Positions 7,093-15,148 of a stretch of 29,695 nucleotides of DNA are shown piece after piece (position 1 is the first letter of the stretch; the number at the start of each line of letters is the position of its first letter). A program made the translations under genes and the position numbers. The stretch comes from DASSJT01 sp035691065 (GTDB lineage: Bacteria; Actinomycetota; Actinomycetes; Actinomycetales; Dermatophilaceae), in contig DASSJT010000069.1 of assembly GCA_035691065.1 (NCBI GenBank), positions 1-29,695 on the forward strand, written 5' to 3'. The notes beneath the pieces were generated by a model that made no database searches, had not been told where the DNA came from, and saw nothing but the letters and a program-made list of their open reading frames with translations.

Positions 7093-8613
7093 TCACCTTC
7101 CCGGTGTCTGCCCGTCTGCCTGGAGAACGAGACTGCTGTCGAAGTTTCCGGGAGTCCACGGGCCACCTTCGGGCGTCGGCCTGGTGTGCGGGCCGACGGT
7201 GTGGGACCCCACGGCGGCCGCCGGGTGAGGCGGCACACCGGCTCGCGACAGGTACGTTTCGAACCCTGCACGCACGCCCGCGGCCATCGCCGGGAAGTCG
7301 GTGATGGCCTCGTCGGCCAACAGGGCGACCGAGAGCACACCGGCGTGGGACAACGCCGTGACACTCAGCCGTACCCCCGCCACCAGCGGCGCCAAGGGCA
7401 CAACGTCGTGCAGCCGTGCCCCGGCCAGGTAGAGCGGGAAGGGCGGCCCGGGCACGTTGGTGACGTAGAGGTTGATGTGCGTCGATGCGGTGTGTCGGGC
7501 CCACAGAACGCCGAGCCGCGCCAGAGTTGCGGGCATCGACACGATTCCGGCGACGCCCTCGTTGGGCGACTGCTTGCGGCGTGACGTCTCGGCCACGATG
7601 TGTCGGAGTCGCTCATCGGGGTCTGGAGTGCCTACGGGCAGCGTGACGGTGATCATCCCGCTCCCGCGGCCGTTGGTCTCACCGACCGGCACTGAAGCCC
7701 TGAGGAAAACGGCACCAGCGCAGTCGCCGCCGGAGCAGAGCATCTCCCGCAGCCCTTGGGTGACGGCTGCGAGGAGAAGGTCGTTGATGGTGCAGTCCAC
7801 GTTGTGGGCGGCCGCTCTCAGGCTCTCCAGAGGCTCCCGGACCACGACCAGCTGCCGTCCGTACCCAATGTCTCCGCCGAGCACGGTCGCCGGTGCGCGA
7901 CTGGGGAGCTCGGCCCGAAGTCCGCGCAGGGCCACAAGGCGGCGCCGTAGGCTGGCCGGCCGGAACGACCGCACGGTCGCCGCCCGGGCTCGCAGGTTGT
8001 CGCTGACCAGATCGGCCCCGCTCGGCGGTGGGGTGGGCCGCCACGGCGCCGGAGCCATCGCGCTGCCAGCAGGGTCGACGTCAAGCAGACCCGCGATCAT
8101 GGCGACACCGCGGAGGCCGTCAGCTACCACGTGGTGAACGACGACAAGGAAGCCGAGCCGCCGGTCCGGGAGGCCCGGGACAATGCTGATCCGCCATAGG
8201 GGCCTCGACCTGTCGAGTGGGCGCACCGTCTCTCGTGCGCACCAGTCGAGGAACTCTTGTTCGTCGGCGAAGGCGTGCCCCGGTTGCGCCAGCACGACGT
8301 GCTGGTCGATGGAGAATTCGCCGGCGTCGATCCACACCGGCCGTCCTTGACCCGGGCGGGTCCGCCTGACCACCCGGCGGAGCATGGGAGCCTGGGCCAG
8401 ATGTGCGGCAATGAAGTTTCGGATCAGCGCGAGAGACACCCCACCGCCCTCGTCGACCAACGTCGCGGCATCGAGGGTTCCTACCAGCGCGATGTTCATC
8501 GGTGAAGCATCTGTCTCCGCCCAGAGGCAGCACAGGTCGGGCACCGGGACGCGGGTCACGGCGATCGGCCGCCCACCTCGGAGGTGCCGTGGATCCCTAG
8601 CCGTCTTCGTCAT
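7093..8613 (-). CDS. Wax ester synthase / diacylglycerol acyltransferase (WS/DGAT family)
   Basis: Acyl-CoA-dependent O-acyltransferase making triacylglycerol or wax esters for storage lipid, 506 residues, typical for the family. The catalytic motif HHVVADG is at residues 160-166, followed by NDLLLAAVTQGLRE and, in the C-terminal DUF1298 half, the YVTNVPGPPFPLYLAGARL block. I start at ATG 8613 (MTKTARDPRHLRGG) because a strong GGGAGGAGAGG lies 7-12 nt upstream; the frame is open much further upstream but without coding character. Cotranscribed with the YciI gene downstream. WS/DGAT genes are common in actinobacteria that store lipid; the alcohol acceptor cannot be read from the sequence. Confidence 0.93.
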   Translation of the reverse strand: MTKTARDPRHLRGGRPIAVTRVPVPDLCCLWAETDASPMNIALVGTLDAATLVDEGGGVSLALIRNFIAAHLAQAPMLRRVVRRTRPGQGRPVWIDAGEFSIDQHVVLAQPGHAFADEQEFLDWCARETVRPLDRSRPLWRISIVPGLPDRRLGFLVVVHHVVADGLRGVAMIAGLLDVDPAGSAMAPAPWRPTPPPSGADLVSDNLRARAATVRSFRPASLRRRLVALRGLRAELPSRAPATVLGGDIGYGRQLVVVREPLESLRAAAHNVDCTINDLLLAAVTQGLREMLCSGGDCAGAVFLRASVPVGETNGRGSGMITVTLPVGTPDPDERLRHIVAETSRRKQSPNEGVAGIVSMPATLARLGVLWARHTASTHINLYVTNVPGPPFPLYLAGARLHDVVPLAPLVAGVRLSVTALSHAGVLSVALLADEAITDFPAMAAGVRAGFETYLSRAGVPPHPAAAVGSHTVGPHTRPTPEGGPWTPGNFDSSLVLQADGQTPGR

Positions 8614-8642
8614 GGTGGCCTCTCCTCCCGCTCCACTGGACG

Positions 8643-8906
8643 TCACTCGCACTCGGTGCCGGCCTGGACGTGGGCTGTGTGCCAGTGCTCCGCCAGGTCC
8701 GGCACACGTTCGCGCGCAGCGATCTGCCTCCTCCGCCGAAGATGTCGGATCCCGATACCCGCGCCTGCAGCAGCTGCGCCCCTGCCGACGTCGACGGGTA
8801 CCGGCCCTCCTGGCCGTGGGTGCTGGAGGCGCGCCGGACCACCCCCTGGAGGCAACGGTTGCCCTGTGTGTGCCGATCGGTCGATGTACTTGTGCGGAGC
8901 GGTCAT
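8643..8906 (-). CDS. Small hypothetical protein upstream of WS/DGAT
   Basis: An 87-residue ORF I do not recognise. Support: ATG at 8906 has a very good ribosome-binding site (GGGAGGGG, 6 nt upstream), and the stop lies 29 nt before the WS/DGAT start on the same strand, as in an operon. The N-terminal half is rich in Pro/Gly/His (GQPLPPGGGPARLQHPRPGG), then comes an Ala/Gly run, an Arg-rich patch HLRRRRQIAARERV and an acidic tail. There is no signal peptide or membrane segment. Against it: third-position GC is only about 70 percent by eye, lower than its neighbours, so it may be a non-coding leader. Confidence 0.4.
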   Translation of the reverse strand: MTAPHKYIDRSAHTGQPLPPGGGPARLQHPRPGGPVPVDVGRGAAAAGAGIGIRHLRRRRQIAARERVPDLAEHWHTAHVQAGTECE

Positions 8907-9113
8907 GTTCTGCCCCTCCCGAGCGGGTCCTCGTCGGACATGGTTCCCAGGGGCAGGCGACGCTGACAGGGCCGAAAGGCCCTGCTCCGCCGGACCGCCG
9001 TCTCACACGGCAGACTCCCGAGGGCCACCGCCACGCCGTCGCTCCTGCGCTCCAGAAGTTGCCCGGTCAGGAGGCCGTTGACGATGACACCCACGTCGTC
9101 CGACCCAGCAGAA

Positions 9114-9139
9114 ACGCCCCCGGCAGCACTCGGGGGCGT
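9114..9139 (-). terminator. Rho-independent terminator of tRNA-Thr
   Basis: On the minus strand ACGCCCCCG, an 8-nt loop and CGGGGGCGT form a perfect 9-bp stem followed by TTTC, starting 6 nt after the tRNA 3' end. Confidence 0.85.
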
Positions 9140-9145
9140 CGCTAG

Positions 9146-9219
9146 AGCCGCCTGTCGGAATCGAACCGACGACCTATTCATTACGAGTGAATCGCTCTGG
9201 CCGACTGAGCTAAGGCGGC
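9146..9219 (-). tRNA. tRNA-Thr (anticodon CGU)
   Basis: Complete cloverleaf of 74 nt on the minus strand: acceptor GCCGCCT/AGGCGGC, D stem GCTC/GAGC, anticodon stem ATTCA/TGAAT with loop CTCGTAA (anticodon CGT, reading ACG), and T arm GTCGG-TTCGATT-CCGAC. The discriminator base is T; CCA is not encoded. Confidence 0.97.
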
Positions 9220-9242
9220 ATGTGCCCGTGGCACGTCGGATG

Positions 9243-9248
9243 AGTATA
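9243..9248 (-). promoter_or_regulatory. -10 element of the tRNA-Thr promoter
   Basis: TATACT on the minus strand, 24 nt upstream of the tRNA 5' end; only a weak -35 (TTTCGG, 18 bp further) is visible. Confidence 0.55.
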
Positions 9249-9306
9249 CGGACGGCCGCGCGCTACCCGAAATCGGCAGCAGACGGCATACCGCCCATGG
9301 ATCCGG

Positions 9307-10848
9307 TCAACAGCGCAGGCCGTCCTTGGGCACCGTGCCGTTCACGTAGTAGGCGTCGATCGGCTTGTCCACGCAGGAGTTGGACCGCTGGTATGCCGTG
9401 TGGCCGTCGCCGTTGTACGAGATCAGCACGGCGTTGGACAGCTCCTTGCGCAGGCGGACGGACCATTCGTACGGGGTGGCCGGATCGCGCGTCGTACCCA
9501 CCACCACGATCGGCCCGCTTCCCGCGGCAGACACTGCGGCGGGCTTGGTGCGGCTCTTCACGGGCCAGTAGCCGCAGGCCAGCGAGCCCCAGCCGAGGAA
9601 CCGCCCCCACGTCGGCGCCTTCTGCGCGAACGTGTCTGCACGGGCGCGGAGCACCGACAGGTCCTTGGTGTCGGGGCTGTCCAGGCAGCTCACCGCGAAG
9701 AAGGCCTCCATCGAGTTCGTGACATACCGCCCCTCGGACGACCGGTCGGCATACCCGTCGGCGAGGTCCATCAGCTTGTCGCCCCGGTTCTGGACGACCA
9801 CCTGCCGCAGCGCCTCGTCCAGGAACGCCCACAGCCCCTGGTCGTACATCGCGAAGGCGACGCCGTAGGACGCCCAGCCCTCGGTGAGCGTCTGCACCCG
9901 GGCGTCCCTGCTCACCGGAACACCGACCTCGTCGATCCGCTTCAGCAGGTCCCGGAGACCCGACACGACGGCGTCGGTCGAGCTGCCGAGGGGGCAGTCG
10001 CCCTCCCGGACGCACGAGGCGGCCCACGCCTGGGTCGCCCGCTCGAAGCCCTCGGCCTGCCCGATCAGCACCTCTTCAGTGCTGAGGTCCGGCGGCAGGA
10101 CCCCGTCGAGGACGAACCGGCCGACCCGCTTGGGGAACATGCCGGCATACAGGGCCCCGAGGTAGGTGCCGTAGGACTTGCCGAGGTAGTTCAGCTTCTC
10201 GTCGCCCAGCGCGGCCCGCAGGATGTCCATGTCGCGGACCACCTCCTCTGAGGAGACGTGTGCCAACAGGGCCCCACCGCGCTCGCGGCAGCCGTCCGCG
10301 AGCGTCTTGCCCTCCTCGGCCAGGTGCTGCTCCTCAGTCGGGTCGTCGGGCGTCGGGTCGGCGGCGAAGACCTCGTCGAGCTGGGCGTCGGGGAGACACC
10401 TCACCGGCTCGGATCGCTGCACCCCCCGCGGGTCGAAGCCCACCACGTCGTAGCGGGCCCGCACCGAGGCCCCGACGATGGTGTCGGCGCTGCCGGCATA
10501 GTCGATCCCCGACGCCCCCGGCCCGCCCGGGTTGACGACGAGGGAGCCCAGCTTCGCCTTCCGCTTGGCAGGGACCTTGAGCAGCTCCACGCCGATCGTC
10601 TGGCCGGCCGGGTTCTCGTAGTCCAGCGGCACTTTCAGGGTTGCGCACAGGTCCTTCTGGCACTTCGTCCAGACCAGCTGCTGCTCGTAGAAGGGCTTGA
10701 GCGCCCCCTCGCCTGCCGGTGGGGTGCGGTTGGTGGGCGCCACGGTGGGGGCTGGCTTGGCGCCCACGTCGTCCAGGAGGCCACAGCCGCCCAGCGCGAG
10801 GCCGGCCGCGACCATGCCTGGCAGGAGTCCGCGCCGCAGTCGGGTCAT
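9307..10848 (-). CDS. Secreted lipoprotein alpha/beta-hydrolase, tripeptidyl-aminopeptidase (TAP) type
   Basis: Exported serine hydrolase of the Streptomyces tripeptidyl aminopeptidase/SlpD-E group, 513 residues. The N-terminus is a lipoprotein signal peptide: basic MTRLRRGLLP, hydrophobic core, then LALGGC with Cys22 as lipidation site. Oxyanion region NPGGPG (106-111); nucleophile Ser225 in GKSYG; Asp455 in TTRDPATP; His483 in GDGHTAY. The C-terminal TAP-like domain carries the last two. Cys residues near the end could form disulfides outside the cell. It probably trims peptides outside the membrane; the actual substrate is unknown. It follows holB by 77 nt, with a possible promoter of its own (TAGCGT, 10857-10862, 8 nt before the ATG) and no ribosome-binding site, so it may be leaderless. 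Confidence 0.92.
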   Translation of the reverse strand: MTRLRRGLLPGMVAAGLALGGCGLLDDVGAKPAPTVAPTNRTPPAGEGALKPFYEQQLVWTKCQKDLCATLKVPLDYENPAGQTIGVELLKVPAKRKAKLGSLVVNPGGPGASGIDYAGSADTIVGASVRARYDVVGFDPRGVQRSEPVRCLPDAQLDEVFAADPTPDDPTEEQHLAEEGKTLADGCRERGGALLAHVSSEEVVRDMDILRAALGDEKLNYLGKSYGTYLGALYAGMFPKRVGRFVLDGVLPPDLSTEEVLIGQAEGFERATQAWAASCVREGDCPLGSSTDAVVSGLRDLLKRIDEVGVPVSRDARVQTLTEGWASYGVAFAMYDQGLWAFLDEALRQVVVQNRGDKLMDLADGYADRSSEGRYVTNSMEAFFAVSCLDSPDTKDLSVLRARADTFAQKAPTWGRFLGWGSLACGYWPVKSRTKPAAVSAAGSGPIVVVGTTRDPATPYEWSVRLRKELSNAVLISYNGDGHTAYQRSNSCVDKPIDAYYVNGTVPKDGLRC

Positions 10849-10856
10849 GGGAGGGC

Positions 10857-10862
10857 ACGCTA
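10857..10862 (-). promoter_or_regulatory. Possible -10 element of the hydrolase gene
   Basis: TAGCGT on the minus strand, 8 nt before the ATG at 10848. It would give a leaderless or nearly leaderless mRNA. No clear -35. Confidence 0.35.
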
Positions 10863-10925
10863 CCCAACGACGCTGGGCGTATGCCGTGGGAGCCGGCCGG
10901 CGACCGCAGCGGGTGGGGCGCGCGG

Positions 10926-12065
10926 TCAGTGCGGCAGCCGGAGCGAGATCGCCATGGCCTCGAGTGCGAGCAGCGGCGGGACGTTGGCGTCGATCCGCTC
11001 GCGGGCCGTGCCGATCGCATCCATGGCCTGGAGCAGCTGCTCGGGCGTCATCGCGTGGGCGAGCCGGTCGACCTCGGCGTAATGGTCCTGGTTGACCAGT
11101 CCGACCGCTGCGCCGGTGCGAAGCATGAGGGCGTCGCGGTAGATCGACAGCAGGTCGACGAGGGCGCGGTCGACGACGTCGCGGCCGAAGCGGGTGGCCC
11201 GCGCCTTCTGCTCCTTCTCCAGAGCGGTCAGCTGGGCGCGGATGTGGGGTGGCTGGGTGCGCGCGGCGGGGTCGGCGCCGAGGATCTCCATCAGCCGCTG
11301 GCGCTCGGCGCCGTCGCGCTCGGCCGATGCGGCCCTGGTCTCGTCATCGGCGATCGAGGCGAGGTCGGCTGCGGCGCCGATCGCGTCGCCGACGCCGCGG
11401 ATCTTCCCCGCGAGGGCGATGACGTCGCGCCGGCGGATGCGCGCCGACTCGTCGCGGGCCAACCGGCGCGCGAGGCCGACGTGGCTCTGGGCCGCGCGGG
11501 CGGCATAGGTCGCCATGGGCAGGTCGACGCCGTCGCGCCGCTCCAGGAGCCCCGCCACCGCCTCCACCGATGGCGTGCGCAGGCGCACGTGGCGCGACCG
11601 GCTGCGCAGCGTGATGATGACGTCCTCGACCGAGGGGGCGCACAGGATCCACACCGTGCGTGAAGCCGGCTCCTCCAGCGCCTTGAGCAGGGCGTCGGCC
11701 GCCCGCTCGGTCAGCCGGTCGGCGTCCTCGACCACGATGACCCGCCAGCGGCCGACCGACGGCCGGTGGGCGGCCAGGGCTGCGAGGTCTCGGGCCTGCT
11801 CGACCTTGATCGAAAGGCCTTCTGTCGCAATGACATCCACGTCAGCGTGGGTGCCGTCGAGCGCCGTGCGGCACTCGTGGCACTCGCCGCAGCCGCCTTG
11901 CGGGCACTCGAGCGCCGCGGCGAAGGCCCGAGCCGCCACCGAACGCCCCGAGCCTGGAGGGCCGGTGAACAGCCACGCGTGGGTCATCGAGTCGGGATCG
12001 GAGACCGCGCGCTCCAAGACGGCCACGGCAGGCTCCTGGCCGATGACGTCCTGCCACACGCTCAT
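10926..12065 (-). CDS. holB: DNA polymerase III delta' subunit
   Basis: Clamp-loader subunit, 379 residues, AAA+ fold: MSVWQDVIGQ start, Walker A-like GPPGSGRS, zinc-binding cysteines in CPQGGCGECHEC, VEDADRLTERAADALLKALEEP (Walker B/SRC-like region) and an arginine-rich strand LRSRSRHVRL. The P-loop lysine is Arg, so this subunit probably does not hydrolyse ATP, in keeping with the known passive role of delta'. The C-terminal half is helical and diverged, as in other actinobacteria. It starts inside the last codons of tmk (ATGA overlap), so the two are translationally coupled. The open frame upstream of ATG 12065 is antisense-like and not used. Confidence 0.94.
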   Translation of the reverse strand: MSVWQDVIGQEPAVAVLERAVSDPDSMTHAWLFTGPPGSGRSVAARAFAAALECPQGGCGECHECRTALDGTHADVDVIATEGLSIKVEQARDLAALAAHRPSVGRWRVIVVEDADRLTERAADALLKALEEPASRTVWILCAPSVEDVIITLRSRSRHVRLRTPSVEAVAGLLERRDGVDLPMATYAARAAQSHVGLARRLARDESARIRRRDVIALAGKIRGVGDAIGAAADLASIADDETRAASAERDGAERQRLMEILGADPAARTQPPHIRAQLTALEKEQKARATRFGRDVVDRALVDLLSIYRDALMLRTGAAVGLVNQDHYAEVDRLAHAMTPEQLLQAMDAIGTARERIDANVPPLLALEAMAISLRLPH

Positions 12066-12706
12066 GGGAGCACCCCTTGGGCAGCGAGTCTCTCGCGGAC
12101 CAGCTTGTGGATCTCGTCGGGCGGTAGCGTGCCGTCGACCACGAGGTAGCGGTCGGGATCGGCGACGGCCATCGCGAGGAAGTGGGCCCGCACGGCCTCG
12201 TGGAACTCGTCGCCCTCCTTCTCTAGCCGGTCGTGCACCTCGCCCCGGCGGCGGCGGCCCTCCTCCGCCGTGATGTCGATGACGATGGTGAGGTCTGGCG
12301 TGAGGCCGCCGACACCCCACAGGTTGAGGTCGCGGACCTCGTCGGCGCCGAGCTCCCGCCCGGCACCTTGGTAGGCGACCGCGGAGTCGACGTAGCGATC
12401 GGTCACGACGTCTTCACCACGCTCCAGGGCAGGGCGGATGAGCATCTCGACGTGATGGGCCTTGTCAGCGGCGTAGAGCAGGGCCTCGGCCCGGGGCGCG
12501 ACGTGGTCTCCGTGCAGGACGAGGTCGCGGATCTGCTGCCCCAGAGGCGTGCCGCCGGGCTGGCGGGTCACCAGCACCCGGCGCCCGGCCGCGCGCAGCG
12601 CGTCGGCGAGGAGCCGGGTCTGGGTCGACTTGCCGGCACCGTCACCACCCTCGAACGCGATGAACAGCCCCCGCCTGCCCGCCGGCGTGTCCGCTCCCTC
12701 TGTCAC
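12062..12706 (-). CDS. tmk: Thymidylate kinase
   Basis: Phosphorylates dTMP to dTDP with ATP, 214 residues. It shows the P-loop EGGDGAGKST (19-28), the nucleoside-binding DRYVDSAVAYQGAGR, and an arginine-rich LID region EGRRRRGEVHDRLE. It starts at GTG 12706; the N-terminal MTEGADTPAGRRG precedes the conserved LFIAFEG strand. First gene of the tmk-holB unit, and the topA/tmk/holB proximity is common in actinobacteria, although here topA lies 6 kb away beyond inserted genes. Confidence 0.96.
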   Translation of the reverse strand: MTEGADTPAGRRGLFIAFEGGDGAGKSTQTRLLADALRAAGRRVLVTRQPGGTPLGQQIRDLVLHGDHVAPRAEALLYAADKAHHVEMLIRPALERGEDVVTDRYVDSAVAYQGAGRELGADEVRDLNLWGVGGLTPDLTIVIDITAEEGRRRRGEVHDRLEKEGDEFHEAVRAHFLAMAVADPDRYLVVDGTLPPDEIHKLVRERLAAQGVLP

Positions 12707-12731
12707 GGGGCGAGCCTAGGCCAGAGGGCCG

Positions 12732-13502
12732 TCATCCCTCGGCGTGCCGGTCGGCGTTCGCGTGGATGGCATCGCGGACGTACTGCGCCAGCCCCGGCTC
12801 CAGCTCCTCGTACGTCTTGGTGAACCGTGGGTCGGCGAGATACATGTCCCCGAGCCCGCGGTGCATGTCGTACGGCAGGTCGTAGAACCGCTCGTGGATG
12901 TGCCGGCGGTGCGCCTCCGCAGCGTCCATCGCCTCCGTCGATCCGGCCGACAGCCCGGCCCGCTTGGCCGCGACGAGCGCCTGCCCCACGGCCTCCATCT
13001 CAGCCTTGACCTGGACCCAGTCGGCCTTGGAGTAGCGCTCGGTCCGTGCCCGCGACTGCTTCCACGCCTCGGTCTCGCCCCACCGCTCCTGCGCCTCGCG
13101 GGCGTAGTCCTCGGAGAAGCCGTCGCCGAACAGCTCCCGCTGCTCCTCCCTCGTGAGCTTCACTCCGCTCACCTCTCTCTCCAGTGCTCTGCCGATGGCT
13201 GTGACGAGGTCGCTGAGCTCGTCCAGCCGGGCCGTGACCGCCTCCCGCTGCCGGCGCAGGTGCCGCTCCAGGTCGGCACCGTCGGCGTCCAGGAGCTCGG
13301 CCACCTCATCGAGCGGGAAGCCGAGCCGCCGGTAGACCACGATGCTCTGGAGCCGCTCGAGGTCCGCCTCGGTGTAGAGGCGGTACCCGGCCCGGCTTCG
13401 CCCACTCGGCCGCAGCAGCCCGATCTGGTCGTAGTGGTGCAGGGTCCGCACCGTCACGCCCAGCTCTTCGGACACCTGCCCGACGGTCCACACGGGCTCC
13501 AT
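12732..13502 (-). CDS. MerR-family regulator with TipAS ligand-binding domain (TipAL-like)
   Basis: Transcription activator, 256 residues. The MerR HTH is residues 5-75 (WTVGQVSEELGVTVRTLHHYDQIGLL, SRAGYRLYTEADLERLQ), a coiled-coil dimerisation helix follows (about 76-115), then the TipAS antibiotic-recognition domain (about 135-250) with FSEDYAREAQERWG, AHRRHIHERFYDLPYDMHRGLGDMY and a C-terminal helix. In Streptomyces TipAL binds thiopeptides and activates its own promoter. I chose ATG 13502 because GGAGG lies 7 nt upstream; an in-frame ATG at 13520 coincides with the predicted transcription start and would give a leaderless form six residues longer. Its own operator lies just upstream, so autoactivation is likely. 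No obvious target gene other than itself is adjacent. Confidence 0.92.
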   Translation of the reverse strand: MEPVWTVGQVSEELGVTVRTLHHYDQIGLLRPSGRSRAGYRLYTEADLERLQSIVVYRRLGFPLDEVAELLDADGADLERHLRRQREAVTARLDELSDLVTAIGRALEREVSGVKLTREEQRELFGDGFSEDYAREAQERWGETEAWKQSRARTERYSKADWVQVKAEMEAVGQALVAAKRAGLSAGSTEAMDAAEAHRRHIHERFYDLPYDMHRGLGDMYLADPRFTKTYEELEPGLAQYVRDAIHANADRHAEG

Positions 13503-13527
13503 CAGCGTTCCTCCGGTCATGGCAGAA

Positions 13528-13558
13528 AGCGTGGTGCCTCACGTCGCGTGAGGGTCAA
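13528..13558 (-). promoter_or_regulatory. MerR-type operator-promoter of the TipAL-like gene
   Basis: On the minus strand: -35 TTGACC (13558-13553), a 19-bp spacer, and CACGCT (13533-13528) as a weak -10. The spacer carries a perfect 7-7 inverted repeat CCTCACG-CGA-CGTGAGG (13553-13537). A 19-bp spacer with a centred dyad is the hallmark of MerR-activated promoters, and the spacing predicts transcription starting at ATG 13520. Confidence 0.8.
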
Positions 13559-13747
13559 GCCCGATTCGCGCAAGGCAACAGCCACGGTATGCCGGGGACT
13601 CGCTCTCCCGGGCCAGGCCCGGCACTGCGGGGGGCGCGACCGGAAGGTGCGCGAGCTGCACCGGTCCACACCGGTCCACACCTGTCTATACCGGGCGACT
13701 CGCGCAGTCGCCGAACGGCACGCCGCCCGAGCGAGCCGTCGGACCCG

Positions 13748-15148
13748 TCAGAGGTCGCTGCCGCTCAGCCCGCGCTTGGCCTCCTGCGCTGCCGCGGCGT
13801 GCTGGGGCTGGGCCGGGCTGCCGGGCTGGGGGCGACGCTCCGCTGCTGACGCTGGCGACGCTGGTCGCTGCTCGGCTCCCGACTCCGGTCTCGGCGCTGG
13901 CCGGCGCTCGGACCGGTGGACCGTCGCCCGGGCAGGGGGCCGGCTGCCGGTGCGGGAGGCGCGTTGGGCACCGACCAGGCTCAGCCCGTAGAGGGAGAAC
14001 GGCAGCAGCAGCAGTCCGAGCACGGCATACCCGCCGGCGACTCCGAGCGCAGCGATGACGAACCCGCCGAGGCCGCCCGCCGCGCCCACGGACCACGACA
14101 TGAACGTGCCCACGGGCACGGTCTCGGTCGGAGGCGTGTGTTCGGTGAACGCCGCCATCATCCCGAGGAACCACACGCCCAGGCCGCCGATGAGCGCGTG
14201 GGCAGCGACGCCATAGAGGCCGCGGGTGACCGAGCTCGCCGGCTGGTGCAGGGCGATGGACATGCCGCCGCCGAGGACCACGAGCGAGAGCGAGGACACG
14301 ACCGCCAGGCGAAGCGTGCTCTGCACCGTGCTGAACCAGCCGAGGCGGGTGCCGAGCAGCGCGAGAATCGCTCCGCCGGCCGGGGATGCCGCCATGACGA
14401 ACGGCAGCAGATGGGTTCTGGTCACGGCCGGGCTGGCGGCCTCGGGGACGGTGGCCACCAGTGCGCCGACCCAGGTGATCACGGCCAAGGTGCGCAGCAG
14501 CGGGGACGCCCAGACGACGCGCACCGCGCTGCCGAAGCCTGGCCGCCCCTCGGTCCCGCCCTCCGCAGCGGCGACCGGCGAGAATCGCACCGTCGCGACC
14601 ACGGCGGCCGCCGCCACGAAGCTGAGGGCGTCGAGTGCGAGGGCGGCGCGCGGGTTGACCACGGAAGCGAGGGCGCCACCGGTGGCGAGGCCGACCACCT
14701 GCACCACCTGCCCGAAGGAGCCGACCAGTCCGTAGAAGCGGCCCCGGATGTCGACCGGCAGGGCCTCGGCCAAGGCGGCCATCTGGACGCCACGCGTCGC
14801 GACGCCGCAGGCGCCGAGGAGGGCGGCCGCGAGCACCGCGGTCGCCCCGCTGGGCGCCACGATGGCCGGCACCAGGGCCAGCGCCCCGACCAGGTTGAGC
14901 ACCAGCATGACGGGCTTGCGGCTGCGGTGCTGCAGCCGCGGCGCCACGAACAGGGTGACGAGCAGACCGGGCAGAACGTGGGCCGCCAGCACGAGCGCGG
15001 TGCCGAGCAGCGCGGAGGAGTCGTAGACGAGCACCAGCAGGGCAGCCAGGCCGACGTACGTGCCCAGTCCGTCGATGACGTTGGCCACCGCCAGCCTGAA
15101 GCCGTCGGGATAGTCGCGCAGGCGTGCGCCCGCTCGCTGCTCACTCAT
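13748..15148 (-). CDS. MFS transporter
   Basis: Major facilitator superfamily membrane protein, 466 residues with about 12 hydrophobic segments. The helix 2-3 loop has VAPRLQHRSRKPVM and helix 4-5 the GVATRGVQMAALAEALPVDIRGRFYG block, typical of the MFS_3/enterobactin-exporter-like group. The last about 70 residues form a hydrophilic Pro/Arg/Ala-rich tail that looks disordered and may have grown from repeats. It starts at ATG 15148, within the end of the upstream DUF6065-like gene; ATG 15154 is an alternative. The overlap makes coupled expression likely. Substrate unknown. The downstream stretch 13554-13747 contains no gene. Confidence 0.86.
   Translation of the reverse strand: MSEQRAGARLRDYPDGFRLAVANVIDGLGTYVGLAALLVLVYDSSALLGTALVLAAHVLPGLLVTLFVAPRLQHRSRKPVMLVLNLVGALALVPAIVAPSGATAVLAAALLGACGVATRGVQMAALAEALPVDIRGRFYGLVGSFGQVVQVVGLATGGALASVVNPRAALALDALSFVAAAAVVATVRFSPVAAAEGGTEGRPGFGSAVRVVWASPLLRTLAVITWVGALVATVPEAASPAVTRTHLLPFVMAASPAGGAILALLGTRLGWFSTVQSTLRLAVVSSLSLVVLGGGMSIALHQPASSVTRGLYGVAAHALIGGLGVWFLGMMAAFTEHTPPTETVPVGTFMSWSVGAAGGLGGFVIAALGVAGGYAVLGLLLLPFSLYGLSLVGAQRASRTGSRPPARATVHRSERRPAPRPESGAEQRPASPASAAERRPQPGSPAQPQHAAAAQEAKRGLSGSDL

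Noticed and set aside
8614..9006. N-terminal extension of WS/DGAT
   Set aside because: The frame is open, but it is Arg-rich shadow sequence; ATG 8613 has the ribosome-binding site and begins the family-like sequence.
8903..9181. Minus-strand ORF across the tRNA terminator
   Set aside because: It overlaps tRNA-Thr and its terminator.
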